A stretch of 15,863 nucleotides of DNA from Actinomycetota bacterium (GCA_030839105.1 JAUZEI010000528.1:1-15863); one strand, 5' to 3'; positions 7,179-14,049 are shown, counted from the first letter of the stretch. The notes: generated by a model not told the origin, from the sequence alone. Made by a program: numbers and translations.

Positions 7179-7607
7179 ATGCTCCCTGTGTCAGCAAGGG
7201 TTGCATCGAAAGCTGAGTACTGGCGAATGTTCGGCGCAGTTCTGGCGGCGCACTCGATCGCGATCGCCGTCTCGATCGGACTCGACGGCGGCTCGTTCGG
7301 CAATGTGCTCTCCGCCGTCGTGGCGAGCTGCGTTGTTTTCGGCCTGTGGGCCGCGCTCGCTCCACGGGGAGCGGCTATTGGGCTGGCCGTGATCCTGTCG
7401 GCCGACACGGTTGTTTCGGTCGCGGTCGCCGTTTCTCACCGCAATCTCGCGGTGTCGATACCGATCCCGTTCAATCTTGGCGCAGTGGCTTTTGCGATCC
7501 GAAGTTTCCCCATCGCATCGTCATATCTCACAGCACGTCGGCGAGACGAGGAGCGGGAGCGGGACTATGAGCGCCAGGAACGTTGGCGCCACACCTCCGG
7601 CTGGTAG
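7179..7607 (+). CDS. Four-helix integral membrane protein, unknown function
   Basis: This 142-residue protein has four likely membrane helices at about 17-34, 42-62, 65-86 and 91-111. A strongly charged tail follows (TARRRDEERERDYERQERWR, about 118-137) that should be cytoplasmic and helical. I recognise no catalytic or transport motif and no family. The amino terminus MLPVSARVASKAEYWRM is short and mildly basic. ATG 7179 has no clear Shine-Dalgarno, while TAGATA lies 7 nt upstream (7166-7171). A small GCGCC/GGCGC hairpin at 7627-7641 just past the stop may end transcription. The region 7642-7801 before the next gene shows nothing else. Confidence is good that this is a real membrane protein. 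Confidence 0.75.
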   Translation: MLPVSARVASKAEYWRMFGAVLAAHSIAIAVSIGLDGGSFGNVLSAVVASCVVFGLWAALAPRGAAIGLAVILSADTVVSVAVAVSHRNLAVSIPIPFNLGAVAFAIRSFPIASSYLTARRRDEERERDYERQERWRHTSGW

Positions 7608-7801
7608 CGGCATAACTGCGATCTGTGCGCCGTCCGGGCGCCTATCGACGTTGACGCATCGGCGCCGCAATGCGCTTACTCCTGCGGCGAGGTGCGGTCC
7701 TACCCACCATCGTCCTCCCAAATCCTCGAGCAGATGCAATGCGTTTTGGCACCCGTTATGTTCCGCCCGACACAACCACACAGCACTCTTCGGGGGGAAC
7801 G

Positions 7802-8287
7802 TTGCGAAAAATCATGGTCTTGATGTTCGCTAGTGCGGTAGTCGCCGTCATGAGTTTGGTCGCGGCGTCAGGGAGCGGGGCCGCAACCACCACGATCGAC
7901 CTGAGCATCACCGGCGGCTCGGTCGCCGGGTTCACGCATTCGGGAGGCTTTCCCAAGCTCCCGATTGCCTTCGCAATCAAGAACAACAGCTCGACCACGA
8001 ATGCGGACGACATCGACTTCTATTTCACCTGGACGAACACAGCCACGCCTCAGTACAACGACTACATCTGTCCGCTGACGAGCAACCACACCCTCATCAA
8101 CCCGTCTACGCCCGCCTGCGAACCGGGTGGACTCGCCGCGGGGAAGACCACCGGCGCCGCGCTCATGGTGACCCCGAAGCCCGGCGTGACGAAAGTGACC
8201 GTCAAGGCATGCGCATTTTTGCTCGACAGTCACACCGACCCGGTGTCCAGTAACAACTGCAAGACCGTGACCATCTTCGTTCCCTAG
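7802..8287 (+). CDS. Secreted protein with signal peptide and four cysteines, unknown function
   Basis: This 161-residue exported protein starts at TTG 7802, four bases after a run of six G (7792-7797) that can serve as ribosome-binding site. ATG 7814 is an in-frame alternative, but it loses the basic LRK amino end. The signal peptide comprises KIMVLMFASAVVAVMSLVAA, with cleavage likely after SGSGA (about residue 27). The mature part is Thr/Ser/Asn-rich, with alternating strands (TTIDLSITGG, LPIAFAIKNNS, IDFYFTWTN, VTKVTVKACAF) that suggest an Ig-like or CARDB-like beta sandwich. It has four Cys (about 90, 106, 137, 153) able to form two disulfides outside the cell. Codon use matches the neighbours. 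A perfect hairpin follows the stop by 14 nt. The fold call is an inference from the strand pattern only. Confidence 0.72.
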   Translation: MRKIMVLMFASAVVAVMSLVAASGSGAATTTIDLSITGGSVAGFTHSGGFPKLPIAFAIKNNSSTTNADDIDFYFTWTNTATPQYNDYICPLTSNHTLINPSTPACEPGGLAAGKTTGAALMVTPKPGVTKVTVKACAFLLDSHTDPVSSNNCKTVTIFVP

Positions 8288-8300
8288 CCGCACGCGACGA

Positions 8301-8352
8301 AGCGGGTGCACTCCTTCCCGCAGGGGCCAACCCGAAGAGGAGTGCACCCGCT
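8301..8352 (+). terminator. Perfect 14-bp inverted repeat, probable terminator of the secreted-protein gene
   Basis: AGCGGGTGCACTCC (8301-8314) pairs exactly with GGAGTGCACCCGCT (8339-8352). The stem can grow by a T-A and a T-G pair inside the loop. The loop is about 24 nt, and no U-tract follows, only TCGAAAATGAG. Its place 14 nt after a stop codon, and between that gene and repeat copy 3, fits a factor-assisted or structure-only terminator. The hairpin at 2109-2154 has the same architecture. Confidence 0.6.
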
Positions 8353-8368
8353 CGAAAATGAGACCACA

Positions 8369-8478
8369 GCGGGCGCCTCATCGTCGAGGCCGACGTCGAG
8401 CTCGAGCAGGCGGAGTGCGTGGCGTGCGGGACCGATACGTTCAACGCGTCGAGATCGGCCGGGCACTTCGAGCCCTGG
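8369..8478 (+). pseudogene. Dispersed zinc-ribbon repeat, copy 3 (5' half missing)
   Basis: This copy begins inside the unit and keeps only the second half. The frame reads RLIVEADVELEQAECVACG (the position before DVELE is in frame here, unlike copy 2), then TDTFNASRSAGHFEPW. The CxxC pair is intact. The LTEIGR segment is scrambled by compensating shifts (NASRSAG), and the stop seen in copy 1 is TGG here, so the frame runs on. The CACG half and any start are absent, replaced by the hairpin region. The GGAGCGGCATTATGCG block follows about 43 bases later. Confidence 0.65.
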
Positions 8479-8520
8479 TCGTCGGATTCCCTGTCATGCG
8501 ATCCTCAAGTCGACGTCGTT

Positions 8521-8539
8521 GGAGCGGCATTATGCGTGC
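8521..8539 (+). promoter_or_regulatory. Shared GGAGCGGCATTATGCG block before the membrane-anchored gene
   Basis: This is the second occurrence of the block at 6193-6213. CATTAT (8528-8533) lies 6 nt before GTG 8540. The flanking sequences between the zinc-ribbon repeat and this block are not conserved between the two copies, so the block itself appears to be retained. Confidence 0.4.
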
Positions 8540-8947
8540 GTGCCGTCCAGTTCGACCGCGCGCCGCACCCGTGGCCTTCTTGTTGCCATTGCAACAATGG
8601 CGATCGTCGCGGGAGTCGTAGTGGGGCGCGCTTGGCCCGTACAAACGCACCGGCTGTCTCTCGACGACGCACAGCGGGCGTGCGCCACGATGGCCGAGCA
8701 TCACGGCGGCAAGGTGAGCGCGTACTCGGCCGAAGCGGTGGCCACGGAGCGAAGTCTCGATGCTCAGTTTCACGTTGGCGCGGGCGCCTTCTTCGGCTCC
8801 GTCGCGAAGTCTGGCGGGTTAGCCGAGTGCTCCTTCATCGGCTCCGATCTTCCTCGATGCGGCTTGTCTCGCATCGGCTTCTCTCAGGTCCTGGTGATCT
8901 CGCACGACCGCACGGGGGTGTTGCGACCGGGCGATATCGGCGGTTGA
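8540..8947 (+). CDS. Membrane-anchored or secreted small protein, three cysteines
   Basis: This 135-residue protein has a basic amino end (ARRTR), then one hydrophobic segment GLLVAIATMAIVAGVVVG (12-29), which is either an uncleaved signal anchor or a signal peptide. The rest is extracytoplasmic: LSLDDAQRACATMAEHHGGK, a Gly/Ala-rich centre, AECSFIGSDLPRCG and a short beta-rich end (FSQVLVISHD). Cys 48, 97 and 107 are candidates for a disulfide. I do not recognise the family. GTG 8540 is chosen because it gives the expected positively charged amino end and lies 6 nt behind CATTAT; the frame is open upstream to 8306, but that stretch is hairpin and repeat copy 3. The dodecin gene follows after 51 bases with its own Shine-Dalgarno, so co-transcription is possible. 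Confidence 0.68.
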   Translation: MPSSSTARRTRGLLVAIATMAIVAGVVVGRAWPVQTHRLSLDDAQRACATMAEHHGGKVSAYSAEAVATERSLDAQFHVGAGAFFGSVAKSGGLAECSFIGSDLPRCGLSRIGFSQVLVISHDRTGVLRPGDIGG

Positions 8948-8998
8948 CATGCGCTCAGCCTGCGAGAAGGGTGGTGCGTCGTCACGAGAGGAGTCGTT

Positions 8999-9208
8999 GT
9001 GCCAGAGAGCGTCTACAAAGTCATCGAGTTGGTTGGTACCAGCACCGAGTCTTGGGAGAAGGCGGCGGCTGCCGCGGTCTCGAAGGCCGCGTCGAGCCTT
9101 CGAGATCTGCGGATCGCTGAAGTGTCCGAACTTGATCTCCAGATCGAAGAGGGCGTCGTCAAGGCATATCGCGCGAAGGTAAAGGTCTCCTTCAAGTACG
9201 AAGACTGA
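8999..9208 (+). CDS. Dodecin family protein
   Basis: This 69-residue protein has the whole dodecin fold: strand 1 YKVIELVGTSTESWEKAA, the single helix AAAAVSKAASSLRDLR, then strands AEVSELDLQIEEG and AYRAKVKVSFKYE. Dodecins assemble into hollow dodecamers and, in flavin-binding members, stack riboflavin or FMN between tryptophans, buffering free flavin in the cytoplasm. The flavin-stacking Trp (in the LDWFEV motif of well-studied bacterial members) corresponds here to Ile 39 in LRIAEV. Flavin binding is therefore not assured; Trp-less dodecin-like proteins are known. GTG 8999 is supported by GAGAGGAG at 8985-8992, 6 nt upstream, the best ribosome-binding site in this half of the window. Family assignment is secure; ligand is open. 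Confidence 0.93.
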   Translation: MPESVYKVIELVGTSTESWEKAAAAAVSKAASSLRDLRIAEVSELDLQIEEGVVKAYRAKVKVSFKYED

Positions 9209-9238
9209 CCTTCGTCGGCGAGGCACCGCACCCGGATC

Positions 9239-9262
9239 GGCGGTCGGCGGTCGGCGGTCGGC
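9239..9262 (+). repeat. Short tandem repeat, 7-bp unit GGCGGTC, about 3.5 copies
   Basis: GGCGGTC repeats three times perfectly, with a partial fourth unit. CCGCCGACCGCC at 9332-9343 is the exact complement of GGCGGTCGGCGG, so the array could pair with it across about 75 nt. It lies in the 235-base gap after the dodecin gene, which holds no other feature I can support. Confidence 0.7.
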
Positions 9263-9430
9263 GAGGCCGTGGGAGACCGGCGGCGCCCCATGACGGGTCT
9301 CGCTCCTCCGTGATGGCGTCTCCGCGCAGGTCCGCCGACCGCCACGACGCGTTCGTTTGGAGGCGCGCTCGCGTTGGCGCGGGCTGCAGGGCCGTTGTGG
9401 TGAGCCGTGGAGTTATGGCACGCGTCCCGA

Positions 9431-9436
9431 TACGGT
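9431..9436 (+). promoter_or_regulatory. -10-like TACGGT, 7 nt before ATG 9444
   Basis: TACGGT fits TANNNT and leaves 7 nt (GGGTGAG) before the ATG, the spacing expected of a leaderless actinobacterial promoter. The intervening GGGTGAG is too close to the start codon to be a good ribosome-binding site. Confidence 0.35.
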
Positions 9437-9443
9437 GGGTGAG

Positions 9444-9653
9444 ATGGAACTGACGTTGGTCGGGACCTATCGGCGCTCGCTTGAGTGCGAGCCTCGAGCG
9501 CCTGCGGCGCAGATCGTCCTGCCCGACGGGTTCATCTGGCAAAAAGGCGAATGCGGAGTGGGATCGTTCTCGGCGAACGCTGAAGGAATCAACCTCGCGT
9601 TCGAGGACTCCAACTGGATCTACTACGAGTTCGACTGGGCCGACGACCGGTAA
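9444..9653 (+). CDS. Small hypothetical protein
   Basis: This 69-residue soluble protein starts MELTLVGTYRRSLECEPRA. It is rich in beta-prone segments (PAAQIVLPDGFIWQK, GINLAFEDSNWIYYEFDW) and ends acidic (ADDR). It has two cysteines (residues about 15 and 36) without a metal-site pattern. No signal or membrane segment is present. The balanced composition and G/C-rich third positions support real coding. I do not recognise the family. ATG 9444 is chosen over the longer frame from 9357 because the leader of that frame is Arg/Trp-rich and unlike protein, and because of the -10-like hexamer at 9431-9436. Confidence 0.6.
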   Translation: MELTLVGTYRRSLECEPRAPAAQIVLPDGFIWQKGECGVGSFSANAEGINLAFEDSNWIYYEFDWADDR

Positions 9654-9709
9654 ACGCGGCCAGCGCCGCGCATCCTCCGGAACCACCGGGCCGAAGCCAG
9701 ACCGACTCC

Positions 9710-9880
9710 TTGCGAACGGAAGTCCTGTACCCGGTGATCTGCAGGGACGAGCAGGTGCTGTGCGTGGCGGTTTCGGGATATGGCGGGACCGTGGATCGGC
9801 ATCCCGGCTGCTTGCTTACCCGCGGACCACTCGCTACATGCTTGACGGGCGATGTGGCGGGGAGGCTGGAACCAACGTAG
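9710..9880 (+). CDS. Possible very small protein (56 residues), weak
   Basis: This frame from TTG 9710 to TAG 9880 reads LRTEVLYPVICRDEQVLCVA, VSGYGGTVDRHPGCLLTRGP and so on, with four cysteines and reasonable composition. There is no ATG or GTG start at the front and no ribosome-binding site, and the frame is open further upstream to about 9653. It may be the tail of a degraded gene or chance. It fills the gap between two better-supported small genes. Confidence 0.2.
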   Translation: MRTEVLYPVICRDEQVLCVAVSGYGGTVDRHPGCLLTRGPLATCLTGDVAGRLEPT

Positions 9881-9901
9881 GTCGACGTTCGGAGGGACAT
9901 C

Positions 9902-10117
9902 ATGCAGATCGATAAGCAAACAGTCGTCAACTTCCTCAAGGACCAGGGACGCCCCGATGACGCGGCTCGCGCTGATCAGCAGCTTCCCGCGACGGTCGAT
10001 CATGAGCAGCATGCTGACCTGCTGTCTCGGTTCGGTGTCGACCCGAAAGAGCTGTTGGCCAAACTTCCCGGTGGCATCGGCGACAAGCTCGGTGGTTTCC
10101 TCGATGGGAAGAAGTAG
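9902..10117 (+). CDS. Small hypothetical soluble protein
   Basis: This 71-residue protein has an excellent ribosome-binding site, GGAGGG at 9891-9896, five bases before ATG 9902. It starts MQIDKQTVVNFLKDQGRPDD, continues with a helical acidic centre (AARADQQLPATVDHEQHADL) and ends with LLSRFGVDPKELLAKLPGG and a Gly/Lys tail. It has no cysteine, signal or membrane segment. The pattern looks like a short two- or three-helix protein. I have an impression of similar small actinobacterial hypotheticals but cannot name a family. The stop is followed by about 150 bases before the next gene. Confidence 0.78.
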   Translation: MQIDKQTVVNFLKDQGRPDDAARADQQLPATVDHEQHADLLSRFGVDPKELLAKLPGGIGDKLGGFLDGKK

Positions 10118-10255
10118 GTCGCACCGAATGTGGTTCGCGCAGCCTCCGACCTGAGCGTGCCGTCGCGAGAAGTCGGGGTGTCGCGTGGCCGAAGGTTCGA
10201 CTCGGAGGAGGGTACGACACGGACGCACGACGCCTGGGCTTCGTCGATCGATAGG

Positions 10256-10261
10256 TAGTGT
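10256..10261 (+). promoter_or_regulatory. -10-like TAGTGT, 7 nt before GTG 10269
   Basis: TAGTGT fits TANNNT with 7 nt to the GTG start of the glycoside hydrolase-like gene, the same geometry as at 9431-9444. No Shine-Dalgarno is present ahead of the GTG. Confidence 0.35.
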
Positions 10262-10268
10262 CGGCGTC

Positions 10269-11629
10269 GTGTCTTCAGCACTGCCGGGTGCGGATCTGGA
10301 ATCTCGCGCTATGACGGTGCTGGAACGCAACCAACGTGGTGACTGGACGTGCCCTTCGCCTGCGTTGTACGCACATCAGTGGTTGTGGGACTCGTGTTTC
10401 ATTGCGATCGGTGTTGCGCGCTATGACCCGCAGCGTGCCGCGCGAGAGTTACGGGCCTTGTTCCGCGGCCAATGGACGAACGGCATGTTGCCGCACATGA
10501 TCTTCAGCGACGGAGCGCACGACGTCGGGAGCCGCAGACTCTGGCAGTCGAAGAACAATCCGCTTGCCCCACGGGCCGTCGAAACCTCCTGCGTGACCCA
10601 GCCACCCCTTCCCGCGATCGCAGTACGACGAGTGGCCCACGCGTTGCCAGTGCCGGATTGTCAGATGTTCTTGGCGGAGCTGTTCCCAAAGCTTCTCGCC
10701 TACCACGAGTGGCTCTACAAGGAGCGCGACCTGAACCGTTGTGGTCTGGTGACCCTCATCCATCCTTGGGAATGCGGACTGGATACCACGCCGCCCTGGA
10801 TGCAATCCCTTGCCCGTATACCGCTGCCGTGGTGGCTGCGTACCGTCACCCGGCTACATCTGGCGCGCCTCGTGCGAAGTTTACGCAACGACACTCGGTA
10901 TCTCCCCGCCGCGGAACGACCGTCCGATGACGACGGCCTGCGCATGCTGGTACTTGCAACTCGGGCCAAGAACATCACTTCCAGCTCGCACAGATGCCTA
11001 GTGGTGGTTCCGTACGGATCGAGGATCTCGCCTTCAACTCGATCCTTGTCGCCGCGAATCGGTCCTTGGCCCTGATCGCCAAAGATTTGCACAGCCCGTT
11101 GCCGGGCGCGCTGCAGCAACACTTCCAACGCACCGAAGCCGCGTTGGAAGAACTGTTGTGGGACGAACCGTCAGGCCAGTACTACTCGCGCGATGCGTTC
11201 ACGAAAGAGTTGATCAAGGTACCGACGGTCGCGACCTTGCTGCCCCTGTGGTCGGGAACGCCATCGCCGGCGAGAGCGGAACGGCTCACCGAACTGATGC
11301 AGCAACCCAACGGCTTTTGGCCGACCTATCCGGTCCCGAGTGTGCCGATCGACGCGCCCGAGTTCCGAGCGGCCGGATACTGGAAAGGGCCGACGTGGGT
11401 CAACATGAATTGGATGATCTACGAAGGGTTGCGGAACTACCACCGGACAGACCGCGCACAAGAACTTCGCGATCGGACCCTTGACCTTGTCGCGCGCGCC
11501 GGATTCTCAGAGTACTTCTCGCCTCTGACCGGCCAAGGGTACGGCGCCGACGACTTCTCTTGGACCGCCGCGCTCGTCATCGACCTGCTCCAAGATGAGA
11601 GCCTGAGACCGACGAGGATGCCTGAATGA
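10269..11629 (+). pseudogene. GH63-type glycoside hydrolase (glucosylglycerate/mannosylglycerate hydrolase-like), one-base frameshift
   Basis: The first half runs from GTG 10269 in one frame: LYAHQWLWDSCFIAIGVARY, ELRALFRGQWTNGMLPHMIF and HPWECGLDTTPPWM, all hallmark blocks of the (alpha/alpha)6-barrel GH63/MGH1-like enzymes that cleave glucosylglycerate or mannosylglycerate. Asp in HPWECGLDTTP is at the usual catalytic position. Near 10968-10975 the frame fails. The next frame continues HHFQLAQMPSGG, VRIEDLAFNSILVAANRSL and, near the end, YWKGPTWVNMNWMIYEGLRN, again classic for the family. The span is 1361 bases; restoring one base gives 454 codons, the family's normal length. The loss lies in GCCAAGAACATCAC. 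It is either a recent inactivation or a sequencing/assembly error. If intact, the enzyme would recycle compatible solutes in the cytoplasm. It converges on the DUF2254 gene, 36 bases away. Confidence 0.85.
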
Positions 11630-11665
11630 CGTTCAAGTTGAAGCAGCACAGCTCGCGCGCTTTGG

Positions 11666-12946
11666 TTATGTCGACGGTTCGAGAGTCGCGGCCGCGCCCG
11701 CGGTAACGCCGATTCCTTGCCGGTCGGCGACGAGCGCGAACGCAGCGTCGCGCTTGTCGGTGACTACTTTTCCGACGGCCTTCCCCAACAAGTCGCGCTG
11801 GACTTGCAGCGTGCGCAGGCGTTCTGGTGGCGCGACGGTTTCGAGGTCGTTCAACGCCTCCGTGAGCCGGCGCGTTACCTGTGGCGATTCGGCGCCGGCG
11901 AGGCGGATCTCGTCGAACGCGAGGTGCACGAAGGCGTCCCATTCCATCACGGGAACGACGAGTCGTACACGCCCAGCGGGGTCGCGATGGATGCCATCCG
12001 GAAACACGCGGCGAGCGAGTTGGCGAAGACAGTCATGCAAGCGGTCGATCGCCTGCACGGCCGTGGTGGGGTCGAGGAACGGCGAATCAGCCAGCGACCG
12101 CTCGGCCATGTCGACAAGCATGCGCATGCCGTAGGCCACGTCCTCGTCGAGTGTTCGTTCCAGCCCGAGGAGCACGGAGCGGGTGACGGCTTCTACGTCG
12201 AGCCGTTCCAAGTCACCGTGCACCCGGAATAGCGGCGCGCCGGCGGGCACGAACGCGCCGAGCGCCGGCATCAGTTCGAGCATGCAGTCCGACTCTTGCG
12301 CGAGCGATACGAGGCGGGCGCGGTCTATCGCATTCACGACTCCGGACGCCGGTGCCTCAATGCGGTCCGTCTGTGCCACCGGACCATCCAGGCTTTCGGG
12401 GTAGAGACCGTCCAGCAGCTTGCGGGTGTCGTTTCCGACGAGCTCGATCAGGGCGGATACACGAAGTGATCGACCGATGTGATGCACGTACAGCACCAGG
12501 ACCACCACACTGATGACCACAAGTAGGTAGGCAACCACGATGGCGAGCCCGGGGACTGAACCGGCGCCCGCGAATTGCACCTCTCGTAGAGCGAGCATCG
12601 CATGAACGAACGTCGCCACGAACAAGCCGACTGCGATCTGACTGGGCTTATCGCGCAGGAAGGTCTGCACGATCCGCGGTGAAAACTGACCCATTGCAAG
12701 CTGCACGACGACCATCGTGATCGTGAGCACGAGCGCCGCGAGCGACACCATCGATGCAGCGACGGTGGACAGGATCGCAACCGCCGCATCCGGTCCGCCG
12801 GTCAACGATTGGGGCACCAGCTTGAAATCGGTTGCATTGTCGATCCAGATCGTCCCGACCGACAGCGTTGCGCCGGCCAGGACGCACACGACTGGGACGA
12901 ACCACAGGCTCGACCGGACGTACTTCCAAAACCGATGGTGTCGCAT
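11666..12946 (-). CDS. DUF2254 family integral membrane protein
   Basis: This 426-residue protein has four membrane helices at about 13-33, 55-83, 101-120 and 131-156, and a large soluble carboxyl domain. The signature of the family is present: VVQLAMGQFSPRIVQTFLRD after helix 2 and YVHHIGRSLRVSALIE after helix 4. The soluble part carries GVVNAIDRARLVSLAQESD and EDVAYGMRMLVDMAERSLAD with DPTTAVQAIDRLHD, blocks also typical of DUF2254. The biochemical function of the family is not known to me; it sits in the cytoplasmic membrane. ATG 12946 gives the basic amino end MRHHRFWKYVRSS expected before helix 1, although GGAG directly abuts the ATG. Length is normal. It is read towards the glycoside hydrolase gene, and the 36-base gap has no obvious hairpin. 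Confidence 0.87.
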   Translation of the reverse strand: MRHHRFWKYVRSSLWFVPVVCVLAGATLSVGTIWIDNATDFKLVPQSLTGGPDAAVAILSTVAASMVSLAALVLTITMVVVQLAMGQFSPRIVQTFLRDKPSQIAVGLFVATFVHAMLALREVQFAGAGSVPGLAIVVAYLLVVISVVVLVLYVHHIGRSLRVSALIELVGNDTRKLLDGLYPESLDGPVAQTDRIEAPASGVVNAIDRARLVSLAQESDCMLELMPALGAFVPAGAPLFRVHGDLERLDVEAVTRSVLLGLERTLDEDVAYGMRMLVDMAERSLADSPFLDPTTAVQAIDRLHDCLRQLARRVFPDGIHRDPAGRVRLVVPVMEWDAFVHLAFDEIRLAGAESPQVTRRLTEALNDLETVAPPERLRTLQVQRDLLGKAVGKVVTDKRDAAFALVADRQGIGVTAGAAATLEPST

Positions 12947-13194
12947 CTCCGGGCTCTACCCAAAGGGCCCCCCATGCGACCTTTCGCGTGCTCGACGACC
13001 GACGCGGGCGAAGCCCCACTGGGTCAGGGATGGCTCCCTCCCGCGCAACTGCGAGAGCGTCCGCCCTTTTTCACCTTGACCGCGGCGGATCCCGCCTCAC
13101 CTGGCAGCGACACCTCCGAATTCGTCGTGTGGGTCATCTACGCGCGGCGGTCCTTCTTCCACCCTGACGGCGGAACATCCAGCAGTGGCGCGCT
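12947..13194. other. Intergenic region with a weak plus-strand ORF
   Basis: These 248 bases separate two minus-strand genes and should hold the DUF2254 promoter. A plus-strand frame from ATG 12974 to 13339 reads MRPFACSTTDAGEAPLGQGW and later FFTLTAADPASPGSDTSEFV, with fair third-position G/C, but it overlaps the antisense lipase gene by 145 bases and has no ribosome-binding site. I do not count it as a gene. A small GGGC/GCCC hairpin on the minus strand near 13008-13020 is the only structure seen. Confidence 0.3.
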
Positions 13195-14049
13195 TCAGAA
13201 CCCGTTGCGGTGCATGACCGGGAGCAGGATGTCTCGGTCGGCATTCATCCCGGCCTGGTTGGGATGGACCGGGTACGTCGGTGCGATGGGCGCGAGCGGC
13301 TCAACCCACCGCACCGTGGGCAGCTGGCAGGCGTCATGACCGATGCTCGGCGTGTAAGTGTCGACGTAGACAGCCTTGTTGGCGGCGGCGACGGATTTGA
13401 GCATGGCGTTCAACTGCTTCTCTTTGTCGCGCAGGTACGGGACATCGCCGTTCGTGATCGGCATTTGCGGGAAGCAGCCCACGCCACTGTCGGGAAGGAT
13501 GTCAAGGTAGGCGAGCAGGAAGGTCTTGGCTTGCGGGGCGCGTTTCGTGATGCCCTGCAAGACGGCGGCGACCTTCGCGCCCGCAGCCTTGATCCGGTCG
13601 CTGATCTGGTCGTCGCCGTTGACGACGTACTTGTCGTGGCATGGCGTACCGGCGTTGACGAGGCTGACGCAGTTCGTGATGATCTCGGTGAAGCCGATGT
13701 CGTTGCCACCGATCGTGAGGCTCACTGCGCGGGTATTCGCATCGAGCGCGTCGAACTGGGGCGGCGGATTGGGCGACGGGCTTACGCTCTGAGACGAGGT
13801 CATGTCTTTCGTCTGCGCGCCGCTACAACTCACGTCACGGAAGACCGTCACGTTCAGGTACGGAGCTACCAGGTGAGGGTAGTTGTGGTCGGACCGATAA
13901 CAGCCAGGCGGGTTGTGGTCTTGGACAGCGTTCGCGGGCGCGGCCGAGTACGAGTCTCCCAGCGCCACATACGTCCGCACGGGAGCGCAGCCCGACAACC
14001 CGAACGCCATCAGCGCGACCGCCGCCGCCAACAGGCGCGCCATCCTCAC
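13195..14049 (-). CDS. SGNH/GDSL-family lipase/esterase lipoprotein
   Basis: This is a 284-residue exported hydrolase. The amino end has two Arg, a hydrophobic stretch (LLAAAVALMAFG) and the lipobox LSGC (Cys 21), so it should be lipid-anchored outside the membrane. Block I is VALGDSYSA with nucleophile Ser about 33, block III is TIGGNDIGF with oxyanion Gly/Asn at 114-117, and block V is VHPNQAGM with catalytic His about 262. Several cysteines (50, 75 and others in NCVSL, TPCHD, VGCFP, HDACQ) resemble the disulfide pattern of Streptomyces-type extracellular SGNH lipases. Likely substrates are acyl esters; chain length cannot be read. The start is GTG 14049; ATG 14043 is equally possible and gives the same signal peptide. 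A small membrane-associated gene ends 49 bases upstream on the same strand and may be co-transcribed. Confidence 0.92.
   Translation of the reverse strand: MRMARLLAAAVALMAFGLSGCAPVRTYVALGDSYSAAPANAVQDHNPPGCYRSDHNYPHLVAPYLNVTVFRDVSCSGAQTKDMTSSQSVSPSPNPPPQFDALDANTRAVSLTIGGNDIGFTEIITNCVSLVNAGTPCHDKYVVNGDDQISDRIKAAGAKVAAVLQGITKRAPQAKTFLLAYLDILPDSGVGCFPQMPITNGDVPYLRDKEKQLNAMLKSVAAANKAVYVDTYTPSIGHDACQLPTVRWVEPLAPIAPTYPVHPNQAGMNADRDILLPVMHRNGF

Noticed and set aside
8306..8539. Upstream extension of the membrane-anchored protein
   Set aside because: It runs through the hairpin and repeat copy 3 and would bury the signal anchor in the middle of the protein.
9623..10330. 235-residue minus-strand ORF
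   Set aside because: It is antisense to three plus-strand small genes, one of which has a strong Shine-Dalgarno; the apparent protein quality mirrors the high-GC coding strand.
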